A stretch of DNA of 48,831 nt from an uncultured bacterium (GCA_949300485.1 CASGEL010000011.1:1-48831); one strand, 5' to 3'; numbered from the stretch's first letter, positions 1-7,691 are shown. Notes: generated by a model not told the origin, from the sequence alone. Program-made: numbers and translations.

Positions 1-226
1 GCTCGCCTGCCATACGCACATCTGTTATTGTATTTTTCTTTAGCTCTTCTGACTTTCTTTCGGCTTCTTTAACAATTTCTTCGGACTTAGCTTCTGCTTC
101 TTTTATTATTCTGTCAGCTTCGCTTTTAGCATTTGAGATTATTTCATCAGCTTTTTTGTTGGATTTTTCAACACCATCTTGATATATGCGTTCAAGAAGG
201 GAGTCTAATTTTTTCTCTTCAGCCAT
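1..226 (-). CDS. Probable V-type ATP synthase subunit E (N-terminal part, runs off window)
   Basis: Read by hand as an ORF open to the window edge. It starts at the ATG at 224-226, with a good AAGGAG ribosome site at 232-237. The 75 visible residues (MAEEKKLDSLLERIYQDGVE...) form one long charged helix rich in Lys, Glu and Ala, ending near VRMAGE. This is how the peripheral stalk subunit E of V/A-type ATPases begins: a long coiled helix followed by an RxAA-type segment. The role would be the stator linking the catalytic head to the membrane sector. An F-type b-like subunit or an unrelated coiled-coil protein is possible, because only the helix is visible and no other ATPase gene is in view. 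The gene is transcribed out of the window to the left. Confidence 0.55.
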   Translation of the reverse strand, partial: MAEEKKLDSLLERIYQDGVEKSNKKADEIISNAKSEADRIIKEAEAKSEEIVKEAERKSEELKKNTITDVRMAGE

Positions 227-479
227 AATAACTCCTTAACGTTTTTTATAAATTGATTTATAGAAATTTTAAAATTTTCTCCAAAAAGACACTATTTTTA
301 TAGTTTATCAGTATTTTTAAAAAAATCAAGCAAAATAAAAAGTTTATCAATATTATTATTTCCATTATGTAATTATTGTGTAATTGAATTTAAAATATCT
401 AAAAAAGTATAAACAAATTTAAACGAATTAAAACTCTGAAAACAATGAATATAATTACGTTTGAATACGTTAAACAATA

Positions 480-548
480 TCAGATGCAATGAGCTAAAAC
501 TCGCTTGGGACGAGGGGGTCGCACGTTCAAATCGTGTCATCCCGACCA
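480..548 (+). pseudogene. tRNA-Pro(UGG) remnant lacking a proper D arm
   Basis: From 499 to 548 the sequence is a recognisable 3' portion of a bacterial tRNA-Pro. It has a CTCG/CGAG anticodon stem (500-503/511-514) around the loop CTTGGGA with anticodon TGG at 506-508, a variable loop, a T arm with loop TTCAAAT, the 3' acceptor strand CATCCCG (538-544), A, and encoded CCA at 546-548. The 5' half is wrong. Only GATG (483-486) can pair with the acceptor strand. Just 12 bases lie between it and the anticodon stem, so no D arm can form. The sequence looks like a deleted tRNA or an integration scar that kept the 3' half. It is followed at once by a strong hairpin terminator. Confidence 0.7.
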
Positions 549-552
549 TTTA

Positions 553-589
553 AAAAAAGACTTTCAAGAGATTCTTGAAAGTCTTTTTA
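553..589 (+). terminator. Intrinsic terminator after the tRNA-Pro remnant
   Basis: A near-perfect stem of about 16 base pairs (554-569 with 573-588) has a three-base loop and ends in a T run. An A run precedes it, so it could act in both directions. It sits five bases after the encoded CCA. Confidence 0.8.
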
Positions 590-673
590 ATCTGAATACC
601 TCGATTACATCGTAAGCACGCAATTTGTATATTTTTTTATTTTGCAACTGATTTTCAAGATGTAATATATGAT

Positions 674-958
674 TCAATTGTAAAAATTAAAATCTTCAGG
701 CAGTTGATCCTCTATAAGTTTTACAAAGTCTGAACACTTATAGCCAAATGCATTTGCCAATTTCCATAATGTTGTAATTTTTGTATCTATTAATCCTTTT
801 TCCAAACGAGACAATAAACCATTACCTATATCATACTCATAGGAGAACGTATTTATCCCTTTCCTCATTGCCGCTCTCTTTTGGTTAACAATACAACCTA
901 GCGTGGCAAGAAGTTCTTTTTTCTTTATATTTTGAATAGAAGCATCTTCATCTTGCAT
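674..958 (-). CDS. Small XRE-type helix-turn-helix regulator
   Basis: A 94-residue protein. Residues 15-80 look like a lambda-repressor-type fold: a first helix (LLATLGCIVNQKRAAM), then a helix-turn-helix ending in GLLSRLEKGLIDTKITTLWK, in which the Ser-Arg-Leu-Glu-Lys-Gly turn is typical of XRE proteins, and a closing LANAFGY helix. The C-terminus is acidic. It would bind DNA as a dimer. No clear ribosome site precedes the ATG at 958. A perfect palindrome GAACATGTTC at 982-991, just upstream, may be its own operator. It lies between the tRNA-Pro remnant and a broken acyltransferase gene, so it may be left over from a mobile island. Its target is unknown. Confidence 0.7.
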   Translation of the reverse strand: MQDEDASIQNIKKKELLATLGCIVNQKRAAMRKGINTFSYEYDIGNGLLSRLEKGLIDTKITTLWKLANAFGYKCSDFVKLIEDQLPEDFNFYN

Positions 959-981
959 ATTTTTTTATTTTAATTTATATT

Positions 982-991
982 GAACATGTTC
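982..991. promoter_or_regulatory. 10-bp palindrome upstream of the XRE gene, candidate operator
   Basis: GAACATGTTC is a perfect palindrome 24 bases before the XRE start codon. The position fits autoregulation by the XRE protein. Its short length makes chance occurrence possible. Confidence 0.3.
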
Positions 992-1034
992 TATTGATTG
1001 TAGTCTATAGATTATATTAAATGGGTAATCATTT

Positions 1035-1725
1035 ATGAAGAAGAGACACTTTATAGCATTATTATTATCTTTAGGAATACTATACTTTACCCATCATACT
1101 TGGCTCGGGTACAATTTCAAAATCAATAACAGAATTTTGGAGAAGATGGCACATATCTTTATCTACCTGGTTCAAAGAATATGTTTATATTCCTCTTGGA
1201 GGCAACAGAATGGGAAAATTAAAAACTCTAAGAAATTTAGGAATAGTATTTCTATTGACAGGTATTTGGCATGGGGCGGCATGGAACTTTGTAGTCTGGG
1301 GACTTTGGCACGGATTTTTTATAATTATAGAAAAGATAATAAATATTAAAGAATTTGAACAAAAATATACTCAAAAATGGGTACAGATTATTCAACATAT
1401 ATATTGTATTTTGGCTTTTGTTATTGGCTGGGTAATGTTCAGGGCCGAGTCTATGACGTATGCCTGGTTATATATAAAAAATATGTTCGGACTCCTAAAA
1501 ATTCAAGATATCACCTATAATATCGGATATTATATTGATACATTTGAAATAATTATATTTATTACAGCTTTATTATGTTCAATACCAATATTCAACAAAA
1601 TGCTTGACGTAAAAAATAAATTTGGAAGAGTTTGCATAAATATATGGTTACTGGTTATATTTATATTATCAACGGCAACTATTGCATCAAGTACATATAA
1701 TCCTTTTATTTATTTTAGATTTTAA
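1035..1725 (+). pseudogene. MBOAT-family O-acyltransferase remnant (AlgI/DltB-like), frameshifted and internally deleted
   Basis: The C-terminal part is clear. Reading from about 1117 in the frame of 1210-1725 gives SKSITEFWRRWHISLSTWF, then KEYVYIPLGGNR and LTGIWHGAAWNFVVWG. These are the hallmark motifs of membrane-bound O-acyltransferases, including the catalytic His of WHGAAW. The upstream stretch, including LGYNF at 1104-1118, is in a different frame. About 230 residues expected between the N-terminal membrane helices and FWRRW are absent. MBOAT proteins are normally about 450-500 residues, so this cannot be functional. Family members acylate surface polysaccharides or teichoic acids. 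Its decay, next to the tRNA remnant, suggests a degraded surface-modification island. Confidence 0.75.
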
Positions 1726-1762
1726 ATATCTTTATAAAAATCAATAAATATTATGGCTTGGT

Positions 1763-1791
1763 TTGACTTGATATATTGTTTATATTATATT
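1763..1791 (+). promoter_or_regulatory. Sigma70-type promoter for yidC
   Basis: TTGACT (1763-1768) and TATATT (1786-1791) are separated by 17 bases. Transcription would begin near 1798, leaving a leader of about 36 bases before the GTG start of yidC. Confidence 0.55.
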
Positions 1792-1834
1792 TTACAGAGA
1801 GAGATTTTACACTATAAGATGAGGATTAGGGAAA

Positions 1835-2914
1835 GTGGATTTTATTTCTTTAACTATAAAATTTTTAAGCGTATTAGCTAATTTTGTAGGCAGCTACGGA
1901 TTGGCAATTATACTTTTGACCATTATTGTAAGAGCTGCGATGTGGCATCTTAACGTACAGCAACAGCGTTCAATGAAAATGATGCAGGCACTACAGCCTA
2001 AAATGAAAGCCATTCAGGATAGATACCAAAGCAATCCTCAAATGATGCAACAAAAGATGATGGAATTTTATAAAGAACATAAATTCAATCCTATGGGAGG
2101 ATGTCTTCCTTTATTAATTCAAATGCCAATCTTCATTTTGTTATATTCTGCATTAATCAGCCCTCAATTTATTCAAGTTGCTGGAGATCAGCATTTCTTA
2201 TTTATAAAAAGTTTAGCCACAACAATGCGAGCAACTGCAGGTATCTCAGAAAATGGTGTTCTTGGAGCTGCTAAAGGTGATAAATTTATATTAGGCAACA
2301 CCGCAACTGTATATTTACCTGATGAAACTTTGAAAAATGTTAAAATTACAGATCCTGCTCAAGCAATAACCATATTAGGAGATCTGGAACCGGGTAAAGA
2401 TGTTGATTTAGCAGTTAGTCTTGATCATATAAAATTAAAATTCAGCCAGCAGGATAAAATAGAAAAAGCGGACTTAACCGTTACTAATAGTAACATAAGA
2501 GAAAGTGAAACTATTACATTTACAAGAGATAATGGAGATTTACGAGCCAAAGTTCCTACAGTTCCTGTTAATAAGACTTTGCATTGGGATGTTATTTTGC
2601 TAATTGTTTTATTTGCTATAACAATGGTTATTTCTCAAAAAGTCATGATGGCTATAAATAAAACTGATACTACAGATCCTACGCAACAGGCTCTTCAAAA
2701 ATCAATGGGAACATTCATGCCGTTAATGATTATTGCAACATTTGTTGTTATCCCAATTCCTGCAGGGGTTTTATTATACCTTATAACAAGCAATCTTATT
2801 CAAATATTACAAACGGTACTTATAAATAAACAAATTGATGCTGAAGAAGCAAAGAAAAAAGAAACAGTTGAAGATAATGAACTTAAAAATGCAAAAAAAG
2901 TAAAAGAAAAATAA
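1835..2914 (+). CDS. yidC: YidC/Oxa1 membrane protein insertase
   Basis: A 359-residue membrane insertase that helps Sec-dependent and Sec-independent proteins enter the membrane. The core is intact: TM1 about 18-36 with the groove arginine R33 in IIVRAAMW, a cytoplasmic helical hairpin (44-80), TM2 with NPMGGCLPLLIQMPIF (85-112), TM3 (about 251-268), and TM4/TM5 (about 290-330) ending in a Lys/Glu-rich tail. It lacks the N-terminal periplasmic domain of proteobacterial YidC. Instead about 120 residues (125-247), predicted to be beta-rich and extracytoplasmic, sit between TM2 and TM3, an arrangement I recall from cyanobacterial YidC. The start is GTG at 1835 preceded by AGGGAA. The usual partners rpmH, rnpA and jag are not adjacent. 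Confidence 0.95.
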   Translation: MDFISLTIKFLSVLANFVGSYGLAIILLTIIVRAAMWHLNVQQQRSMKMMQALQPKMKAIQDRYQSNPQMMQQKMMEFYKEHKFNPMGGCLPLLIQMPIFILLYSALISPQFIQVAGDQHFLFIKSLATTMRATAGISENGVLGAAKGDKFILGNTATVYLPDETLKNVKITDPAQAITILGDLEPGKDVDLAVSLDHIKLKFSQQDKIEKADLTVTNSNIRESETITFTRDNGDLRAKVPTVPVNKTLHWDVILLIVLFAITMVISQKVMMAINKTDTTDPTQQALQKSMGTFMPLMIIATFVVIPIPAGVLLYLITSNLIQILQTVLINKQIDAEEAKKKETVEDNELKNAKKVKEK

Positions 2915-2927
2915 ATTTAAACTTACA

Positions 2928-2968
2928 AAAAACAACTCCAATATTTATTGTATTGGAGTTGTTTTTAT
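2928..2968 (+). terminator. Intrinsic terminator after yidC
   Basis: AACAACTCCAATA pairs with TATTGGAGTTGTT across a seven-base loop and is followed by TTTTTATA. It separates yidC from queA. Confidence 0.85.
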
Positions 2969-2982
2969 AGAAAAGGAATAAT

Positions 2983-4041
2983 ATGAATATTTCAGAATTT
3001 GATTACAAACTTCCGGAAGAACTAATTGCTCAAATGCCATCTGACAAACGAGAAAACTCAAAAATGATGGTTCTAAATACAAAGAATCATACAATAGAAC
3101 ATAAACATTTTTTCGATATTGTAGATTATCTGGATGACAACTGTATTTTAGTTTTAAACAATACAAAAGTTCTTCCTGCCAGACTCTACGGACACAAAGA
3201 AACAGGGGCAAAAATAGAAGTATTTTTATTAGAAAACGTAACAAATTCCGAAAATAACAAATGCATATGGAAAGCTCTAATTAAACCTTCAAAACGAGTA
3301 AAGCCTGAGACATTGATAAAAATAAGCGATGATTTAACGGCAAAAGCCATAGAAAGACTGGAAGATGATGGAGAATGGTTGATTGAACTAATTTACAGCG
3401 GAGATTTATTTGAAATATTACACAAAGTTGGGAATATTCCGCTGCCGCCATATATAGAGAGAAAAATACAATCCGAAGATTTAAAAAATTTTGATATGGA
3501 AAGATACCAAACTGTTTATGCAAAAGATGAAGGCTCAGTTGCAGCCCCGACGGCAGGTTTACATTTCACTCAAAAAATTCTTGAAAAACTAAAAGAAAAA
3601 GGAGTAGAAATAGCTTATATAACATTAAATGTAGGACTTGGGACATTTAGACCTGTAAAATGTGAAAATATTTTGGATCATAAAATGCATTCCGAAACGT
3701 TTGAAATAACACAAGAAACAGCAGACAAAATCAACAAAGCTAAAGCTTCAGGCAAAAAGGTAGTAGCTGTAGGTACAACAACTGTAAGAACATTAGAAAC
3801 AGCATACAAAAAATATGGTTGTATAAAGGCATGCCACGATCATTCAGAACTTTTTATTTACCCTCCATATGAATTTAAAGTTATCGATAAACTTATAACC
3901 AATTTTCACCTGCCAAAATCAACATTACTGATGCTTGTTAGTGCTCTAGCAGGAAAAGAATTCATATTTAATGCTTACCAAGAGGCTATAAACAATAAAT
4001 ACAGATTTTTCTCTTATGGAGATTGCATGTTTATTGAATAA
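2983..4041 (+). CDS. queA: S-adenosylmethionine:tRNA ribosyltransferase-isomerase QueA
   Basis: A 352-residue enzyme of normal length. It transfers and isomerises the ribosyl part of S-adenosylmethionine onto 7-aminomethyl-7-deazaguanine in tRNA, making epoxyqueuosine at wobble position 34 of the Asn, Asp, His and Tyr tRNAs. Family motifs are present: the N-terminal FDYKLPEELIAQ, LVLNNTKVLPARL, the strongly conserved AAPTAGLHFT and the C-terminal LITNFHLPKSTLLMLVSA. The start ATG at 2983 has an AAAGGA site. No other queuosine genes are nearby, so the precursor supply must be encoded elsewhere or salvaged. It stands alone between a terminator and the next promoter. Confidence 0.97.
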   Translation: MNISEFDYKLPEELIAQMPSDKRENSKMMVLNTKNHTIEHKHFFDIVDYLDDNCILVLNNTKVLPARLYGHKETGAKIEVFLLENVTNSENNKCIWKALIKPSKRVKPETLIKISDDLTAKAIERLEDDGEWLIELIYSGDLFEILHKVGNIPLPPYIERKIQSEDLKNFDMERYQTVYAKDEGSVAAPTAGLHFTQKILEKLKEKGVEIAYITLNVGLGTFRPVKCENILDHKMHSETFEITQETADKINKAKASGKKVVAVGTTTVRTLETAYKKYGCIKACHDHSELFIYPPYEFKVIDKLITNFHLPKSTLLMLVSALAGKEFIFNAYQEAINNKYRFFSYGDCMFIE

Positions 4042-4112
4042 AATTCCCCAAATTCATAATATTTTCTCAAATATATTGACATTTTAATCTATATCCTTAA
4101 ACCATATGGAGG

Positions 4113-4148
4113 ATACATTATTTTTAAAAATTGAGTAGAATAATGTAT
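4113..4148 (+). promoter_or_regulatory. Inverted repeat in the leader of the lytic transglycosylase gene
   Basis: ATACATTATT (4113-4122) and AATAATGTAT (4139-4148) are perfect complements with a 16-base loop. The hairpin ends right where the GGGAGGT ribosome site (4149-4155) starts, so it could set ribosome access or stabilise the mRNA. A tiny ORF of 10 codons (4106-4138) overlaps the 5' arm but lacks a ribosome site. Confidence 0.45.
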
Positions 4149-4165
4149 GGGAGGTAGTATAGAGT

Positions 4166-4912
4166 ATGTTCTCTGAAATGATTCAAAGTTTGCTAAATTC
4201 AGGCGGGAAGGCTGCAGCAATGAAAAGAGCCTCACAGCTAAACGGTTATGTAAACAATATAAATAAAAGAACGCAACAACAATCTATACAAAACTCCTTA
4301 GATACAATTTATCCTCCAAATGCAAATAATGTTCAATCCTTTGAAAAAGTTTTAGCAAATTCAACGGCATCAAATTTTGGCTCTCTGCTATTAAATCCAA
4401 AATCATTAAACGTCAGTGGGAATATCTATGACAATGATATTGATGCAAGCTCATTTCAAGATGCAACCCTACGCAGGGCAATACAAGAGGTTAATGATGC
4501 TACAAGAGTTTACAATCCCCAACAAAATACCGCATCAAAATCTCAACTTCTTGGAATGATAAATAAGGTTGCACAAAAACATGGAATTGATGAAAAACTT
4601 GTTCAAGCCGTAATAAAACAGGAATCCGGATTCAATCCTAATGCGACATCTAGAACAGGTGCTATGGGCTTAATGCAACTTATGCCAGAAACAGCAAAAT
4701 CCCTTGGTGTAAATGAGCCTTATAATCCGACTCAGAATGTTGACGGTGGAGTAAGGTATTTAAAATCAATGCTGAATAAATATAACGGGAATATCATATT
4801 AGCACTTGCAGCATATAATGCAGGTCCAAATGCAGTAGACAAGTATGACGGAGTTCCGCCGTATAAAGAAACTCAAAATTATGTAAAAAACATTCTTTCA
4901 AATTATCTGTAA
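4166..4912 (+). CDS. Lytic transglycosylase with SLT domain
   Basis: A 248-residue protein. The C-terminal SLT domain (about 131-248) contains the family signature: catalytic Glu153 in [10 protein letters not shown], then [14 protein letters not shown], and [12 protein letters not shown]. These enzymes cleave the MurNAc-GlcNAc bond of peptidoglycan, forming 1,6-anhydro ends. The N-terminal 130 residues are Asn/Gln/Ser-rich, with no signal peptide or membrane helix. Export must therefore use another route, or the enzyme is delivered by a secretion or pilus-like machine; similar leaderless SLT proteins are often tied to such machines. The ATG at 4166 follows GGGAGGT by ten bases. It stands alone on its strand. 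Confidence 0.9.
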   Translation: MFSEMIQSLLNSGGKAAAMKRASQLNGYVNNINKRTQQQSIQNSLDTIYPPNANNVQSFEKVLANSTASNFGSLLLNPKSLNVSGNIYDNDIDASSFQDATLRRAIQEVNDATRVYNPQQNTASKSQLLGMINKVAQKHGIDEKLVQAVIKQESGFNPNATSRTGAMGLMQLMPETAKSLGVNEPYNPTQNVDGGVRYLKSMLNKYNGNIILALAAYNAGPNAVDKYDGVPPYKETQNYVKNILSNYL

Positions 4913-4929
4913 TTATTTACATATCAAGA

Positions 4930-5753
4930 CTACCAATCAAGATTATCCGTATGCAGATAATCCATATTGCCATTGATAACTACCCAACCTGTACATCCGC
5001 CAACGTTATTCCATCGCTGCCCCATACATTGATTTTTAAACGACTGCGTCCAATTTGTATCTTGTTTAATTCCCTTAGGTGCAATTCCATCATAATAAAT
5101 GTGAAATACAAAAACATCTCTACCATCAGTATTTGGACCCGATTGACCATTTAAATCTATATAAATATCATCACAAGTACCCTGATATCTATCATGACCG
5201 TTAAAGGTATTCACACTGCGTTTACACCACCAATCCGAATACCCATCACCATTTTGGGATTTAATAGCAATAGAGGTACCATTATTTAGAACGCCTACTG
5301 CATACTGGGTATGATTAGCAGCTACTTATATATTGCTTTTTCCAAAACGATTCTTATATGACTGACCAGAGGAAAAACATTTATTTACCCCACAAGGAGA
5401 GATTCTGGTTGTTGCACTCAAATTATTAAATATTGTATCCGTACATTTTTTATAACCCTCAGAAATATCACACCAGCTGGAAACATCTCCATATTCATCT
5501 ATTGCTCGGCGAAAACCCTGCTGTAAAATAGAATACGTTTCTTTGACTTGAGCAACAGTTGCCTTTTCTCTCCATTTTGAAATTAAACCTGGAATCGTCA
5601 AAGCCGCAATTACACCAATTATACCAAGAGTTATTAATACTTCGGCAAGAGTAAATGCAGGATAAAATGACAAAGATCTGAAACAGGCGCTATTTAAAGG
5701 CCTTAAAGGATTACCCCCACCCCAGAATTAGCGTTATTATTGAGTTGTAGCAT
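4930..5753 (-). pseudogene. Type IV pilin-like prepilin gene broken by a leader frameshift and an in-frame stop
   Basis: A strong AGGAGGA site (5761-5767) precedes an ATG at 5753, but that frame ends after 16 codons. The prepilin signature YPAFTLAEVLITLGIIGVIA lies in another frame, reached by a one-base shift at the G-rich stretch 5714-5723. That frame runs from the region of 5726 to a TAA at 5326-5328. After the stop it continues without interruption to 4930 with pilin-like sequence, including SDWWCKRS and the cysteines of YQGTCDD and NVGGCTGW. Repairing the two lesions would give a protein of about 270 residues with a hydrophobic N-terminal helix and a globular Cys-containing head. A TTG at 5673 could start a truncated form. 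It converges on the transglycosylase gene. Confidence 0.8.
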
Positions 5754-5773
5754 ATTTATTTCCTCCTATATTT

Positions 5774-6811
5774 TTATAATTTTGATAAAACATGCTGTAA
5801 TCTATCTAATTTTTTATTATCCGTACCTAATCCACAAAGAAGCATTGTAGATTTTTCATTAGTTCGCTCATCTTCTATTCCGAAATCTTCATATAACATT
5901 TCTGATAATTCAAAACCTGAAATACCCGGCACTCTAATCAAAACTTTTGTGGGATCATCTCCGAAAAATTCGCAACCTCTACATTTTGATCTTATTTTAT
6001 CCAGTCTGATTATTAAATTATCAATTTCTTTTCTGCCTTCTCTTGAATCAAGATAATTTATATTAGCCTCAATAGAGGCTAACAAAGGATAGGATGGAGA
6101 TGTAGTCATAAACATATTTAATGCAGGTTTAACATCAATCTCGCAATTACAATGCAATAATGCAGTAGGATTTAAACCACCTGCAGTTTTATGCAATGAT
6201 TGAACCGTAAAATCTGCAATATTAACAGCCGATAAAGGCAAATTATCAGAAAACGGATATAGTGCACCATGAGCTTCATCTATAATTAAAAAAGCACTAT
6301 GTTTTTCACAAATAGATTTAATCTCTTCAATATCAGAAATTATCCCCTCATATGAAGGAGAAGTAACAATAACAGTTCTGATATTATAACGACTCAAATA
6401 ATAATCAATAACATCTGGTTTAGTTTCTAAAGGCACTCCCCATTCAGGATCTATCTCCAAATCATAAGTTAAAGCTCTTGCACCAGCCAAACGTACAGCA
6501 TTAAAATGACAAGGATGAGAATTTGATGCTATTAAAACTTTATCCCCAACTTGAGTACAAGATAAAACTGCAGCAATAATACCGCTTGTCGAACCATTAG
6601 TCAAAAAAGTGGTAGAATAAGTATGATAAATAGCTCTAGCTCTTAACTGAGCACGTTCCAAAGCTTCTTGAGGATCCTGACACTCAGTTTCCGAGATATC
6701 AATTTTATACATTTCTCTCAACGGTTCATATATTGCAAGTTTTTGTCCATGAGAAGGGGTTGTAAATAAAGTTTTCTCAGGTTTTTCATACAACAGCTTA
6801 ACTAAACTCAT
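5774..6811 (-). CDS. PLP-dependent Orn/Lys/Arg decarboxylase-like enzyme, short form
   Basis: A 345-residue protein matching the major domain of the Orn/Lys/Arg decarboxylase group: TNGSTSGI (71-78, phosphate and cofactor contacts), DEAHGA (178-183) and the cofactor lysine K208 in VQSLHKTAGG. It starts close to the catalytic domain and has only a reduced C-terminal part; SpeA-type arginine decarboxylases are usually about 470-490 residues. A role in polyamine synthesis or acid resistance is the family expectation, but the shortened tail means substrate and activity cannot be assigned. It lies eight bases after the PilZ gene on the same strand, so the two are probably co-transcribed. Confidence 0.85.
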   Translation of the reverse strand: MSLVKLLYEKPEKTLFTTPSHGQKLAIYEPLREMYKIDISETECQDPQEALERAQLRARAIYHTYSTTFLTNGSTSGIIAAVLSCTQVGDKVLIASNSHPCHFNAVRLAGARALTYDLEIDPEWGVPLETKPDVIDYYLSRYNIRTVIVTSPSYEGIISDIEEIKSICEKHSAFLIIDEAHGALYPFSDNLPLSAVNIADFTVQSLHKTAGGLNPTALLHCNCEIDVKPALNMFMTTSPSYPLLASIEANINYLDSREGRKEIDNLIIRLDKIRSKCRGCEFFGDDPTKVLIRVPGISGFELSEMLYEDFGIEDERTNEKSTMLLCGLGTDNKKLDRLQHVLSKL

Positions 6812-6818
6812 TTTTATC

Positions 6819-7415
6819 CTATTTATTCTTAATTTCTACATTTCTTTTAGCACAATACTGAACTACAATCATTCTGTCATGATTTGAATTATAAACAAAT
6901 TGCCCGGAAACAATATAACCACCCTCAGATTTTTTTTCTAATCTTATAGGTTGAAATTTACAATTCATTACTGTTTCATTAACTCCAAATAAAGGAAGCT
7001 TTATATCATAGGAAGCGTCTATATCAAGTTTATCATTTGTTAAAAATTTCATACCACCAGCAGAAATATCAAGTGTTGAAATTTTATAATTATTATTATC
7101 CAAAGATAACTCTAGATTATAAATATATTTTATACGTGTGTATTGACGTCTTTGTAAAAACTTATGTTTAGCCGGACTTGCAATTACAAGAGTTTTACCA
7201 TCAATATTTTTGGCATAAGAATCAAAATACAATTTGCCATGAGCGGTTTGAGTATAGAATTCACAATATGTATTTTCCAAAATTCCATCCGGCTCATAAT
7301 CAAGTTCCAAGGTAAAATCTCCAGCTCTAACAGCAGTAACCGTACCTTTATTAGCAAATTTAAAATTTTGCGGAATCATCAATACTTTTTGATTTTCAAC
7401 AACTAATTCTCTCAT
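6819..7415 (-). CDS. PilZ-domain protein, probable c-di-GMP receptor
   Basis: I chose the ATG at 7415 (198 residues) because GAAAGG lies just upstream; an ORF extension to 7469 has no ribosome site. Residues 1-85 resemble the YcgR-type N-terminal beta domain. The PilZ domain begins with RRQYTR (89-94), matching the RxxxR ligand motif, and has DISAGG (116-121), matching the D/NxSxxG motif, so c-di-GMP binding is expected. Such proteins adjust motility, pili or polysaccharide output. The gene is followed closely by the decarboxylase-like gene. An attenuator-like hairpin with a nine-base T run (7486-7517) lies in its leader. Confidence 0.85.
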   Translation of the reverse strand: MRELVVENQKVLMIPQNFKFANKGTVTAVRAGDFTLELDYEPDGILENTYCEFYTQTAHGKLYFDSYAKNIDGKTLVIASPAKHKFLQRRQYTRIKYIYNLELSLDNNNYKISTLDISAGGMKFLTNDKLDIDASYDIKLPLFGVNETVMNCKFQPIRLEKKSEGGYIVSGQFVYNSNHDRMIVVQYCAKRNVEIKNK

Positions 7416-7485
7416 CTTTGACCTTTCTAAAAATAGTGATATATTGTGATTATACATTAATTTTCTCAAGTTGTCATAATGTTAA

Positions 7486-7517
7486 GAAAAAAAAAGCCTT
7501 CCTTTAAATAAAGAAAG
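7486..7517 (-). terminator. Intrinsic terminator or attenuator upstream of the PilZ gene
   Basis: On the minus strand GCCTTTCTTT pairs with AAAGGAAGGC (one G-T wobble) around a short loop and runs straight into nine T residues. No minus-strand gene lies to its right: the next ORF (7692-8057) is on the plus strand. It should therefore end either a short RNA begun near 7545 or the PilZ leader itself. Confidence 0.6.
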
Positions 7518-7630
7518 GCAAGCTGAGCAATCAGAAGAGTTGAGGATTTACATTATAATAATAAAAGGACTAAATTGACATTTCATTAGCTAAAATAACA
7601 ATAATAAACAAAAAATATTGTACTAAAGTA

Positions 7631-7659
7631 TTGATAAAAGTATAAAAATCAATTAAAAT
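7631..7659 (+). promoter_or_regulatory. Promoter for the small secreted protein gene
   Basis: TTGATA (7631-7636) and TAAAAT (7654-7659) are separated by 17 bases, giving a start near 7666 and a 26-base leader that contains AAGGAG. Confidence 0.5.
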
Positions 7660-7691
7660 AGAAAAAAGTGTAGAAGAAAAAAGGAGTTTAT

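Noticed and set aside
2945-3244. A 99-codon minus-strand frame over the start of queA
   Set aside because: It is antisense to the conserved N-terminus of queA and overlaps the yidC terminator. The Leu/Phe/Cys-rich product looks like a shadow.
4106-4138. A 10-codon leader peptide gene before the lytic transglycosylase
   Set aside because: It has no ribosome site and its coding content is not distinctive. The hairpin overlapping it explains the sequence better.
5326-5328. TAA in the prepilin gene as programmed read-through or a recoded codon
   Set aside because: The gene also has a leader frameshift, and all other genes in the window use TAA as a normal stop. A dead gene is the simpler reading.
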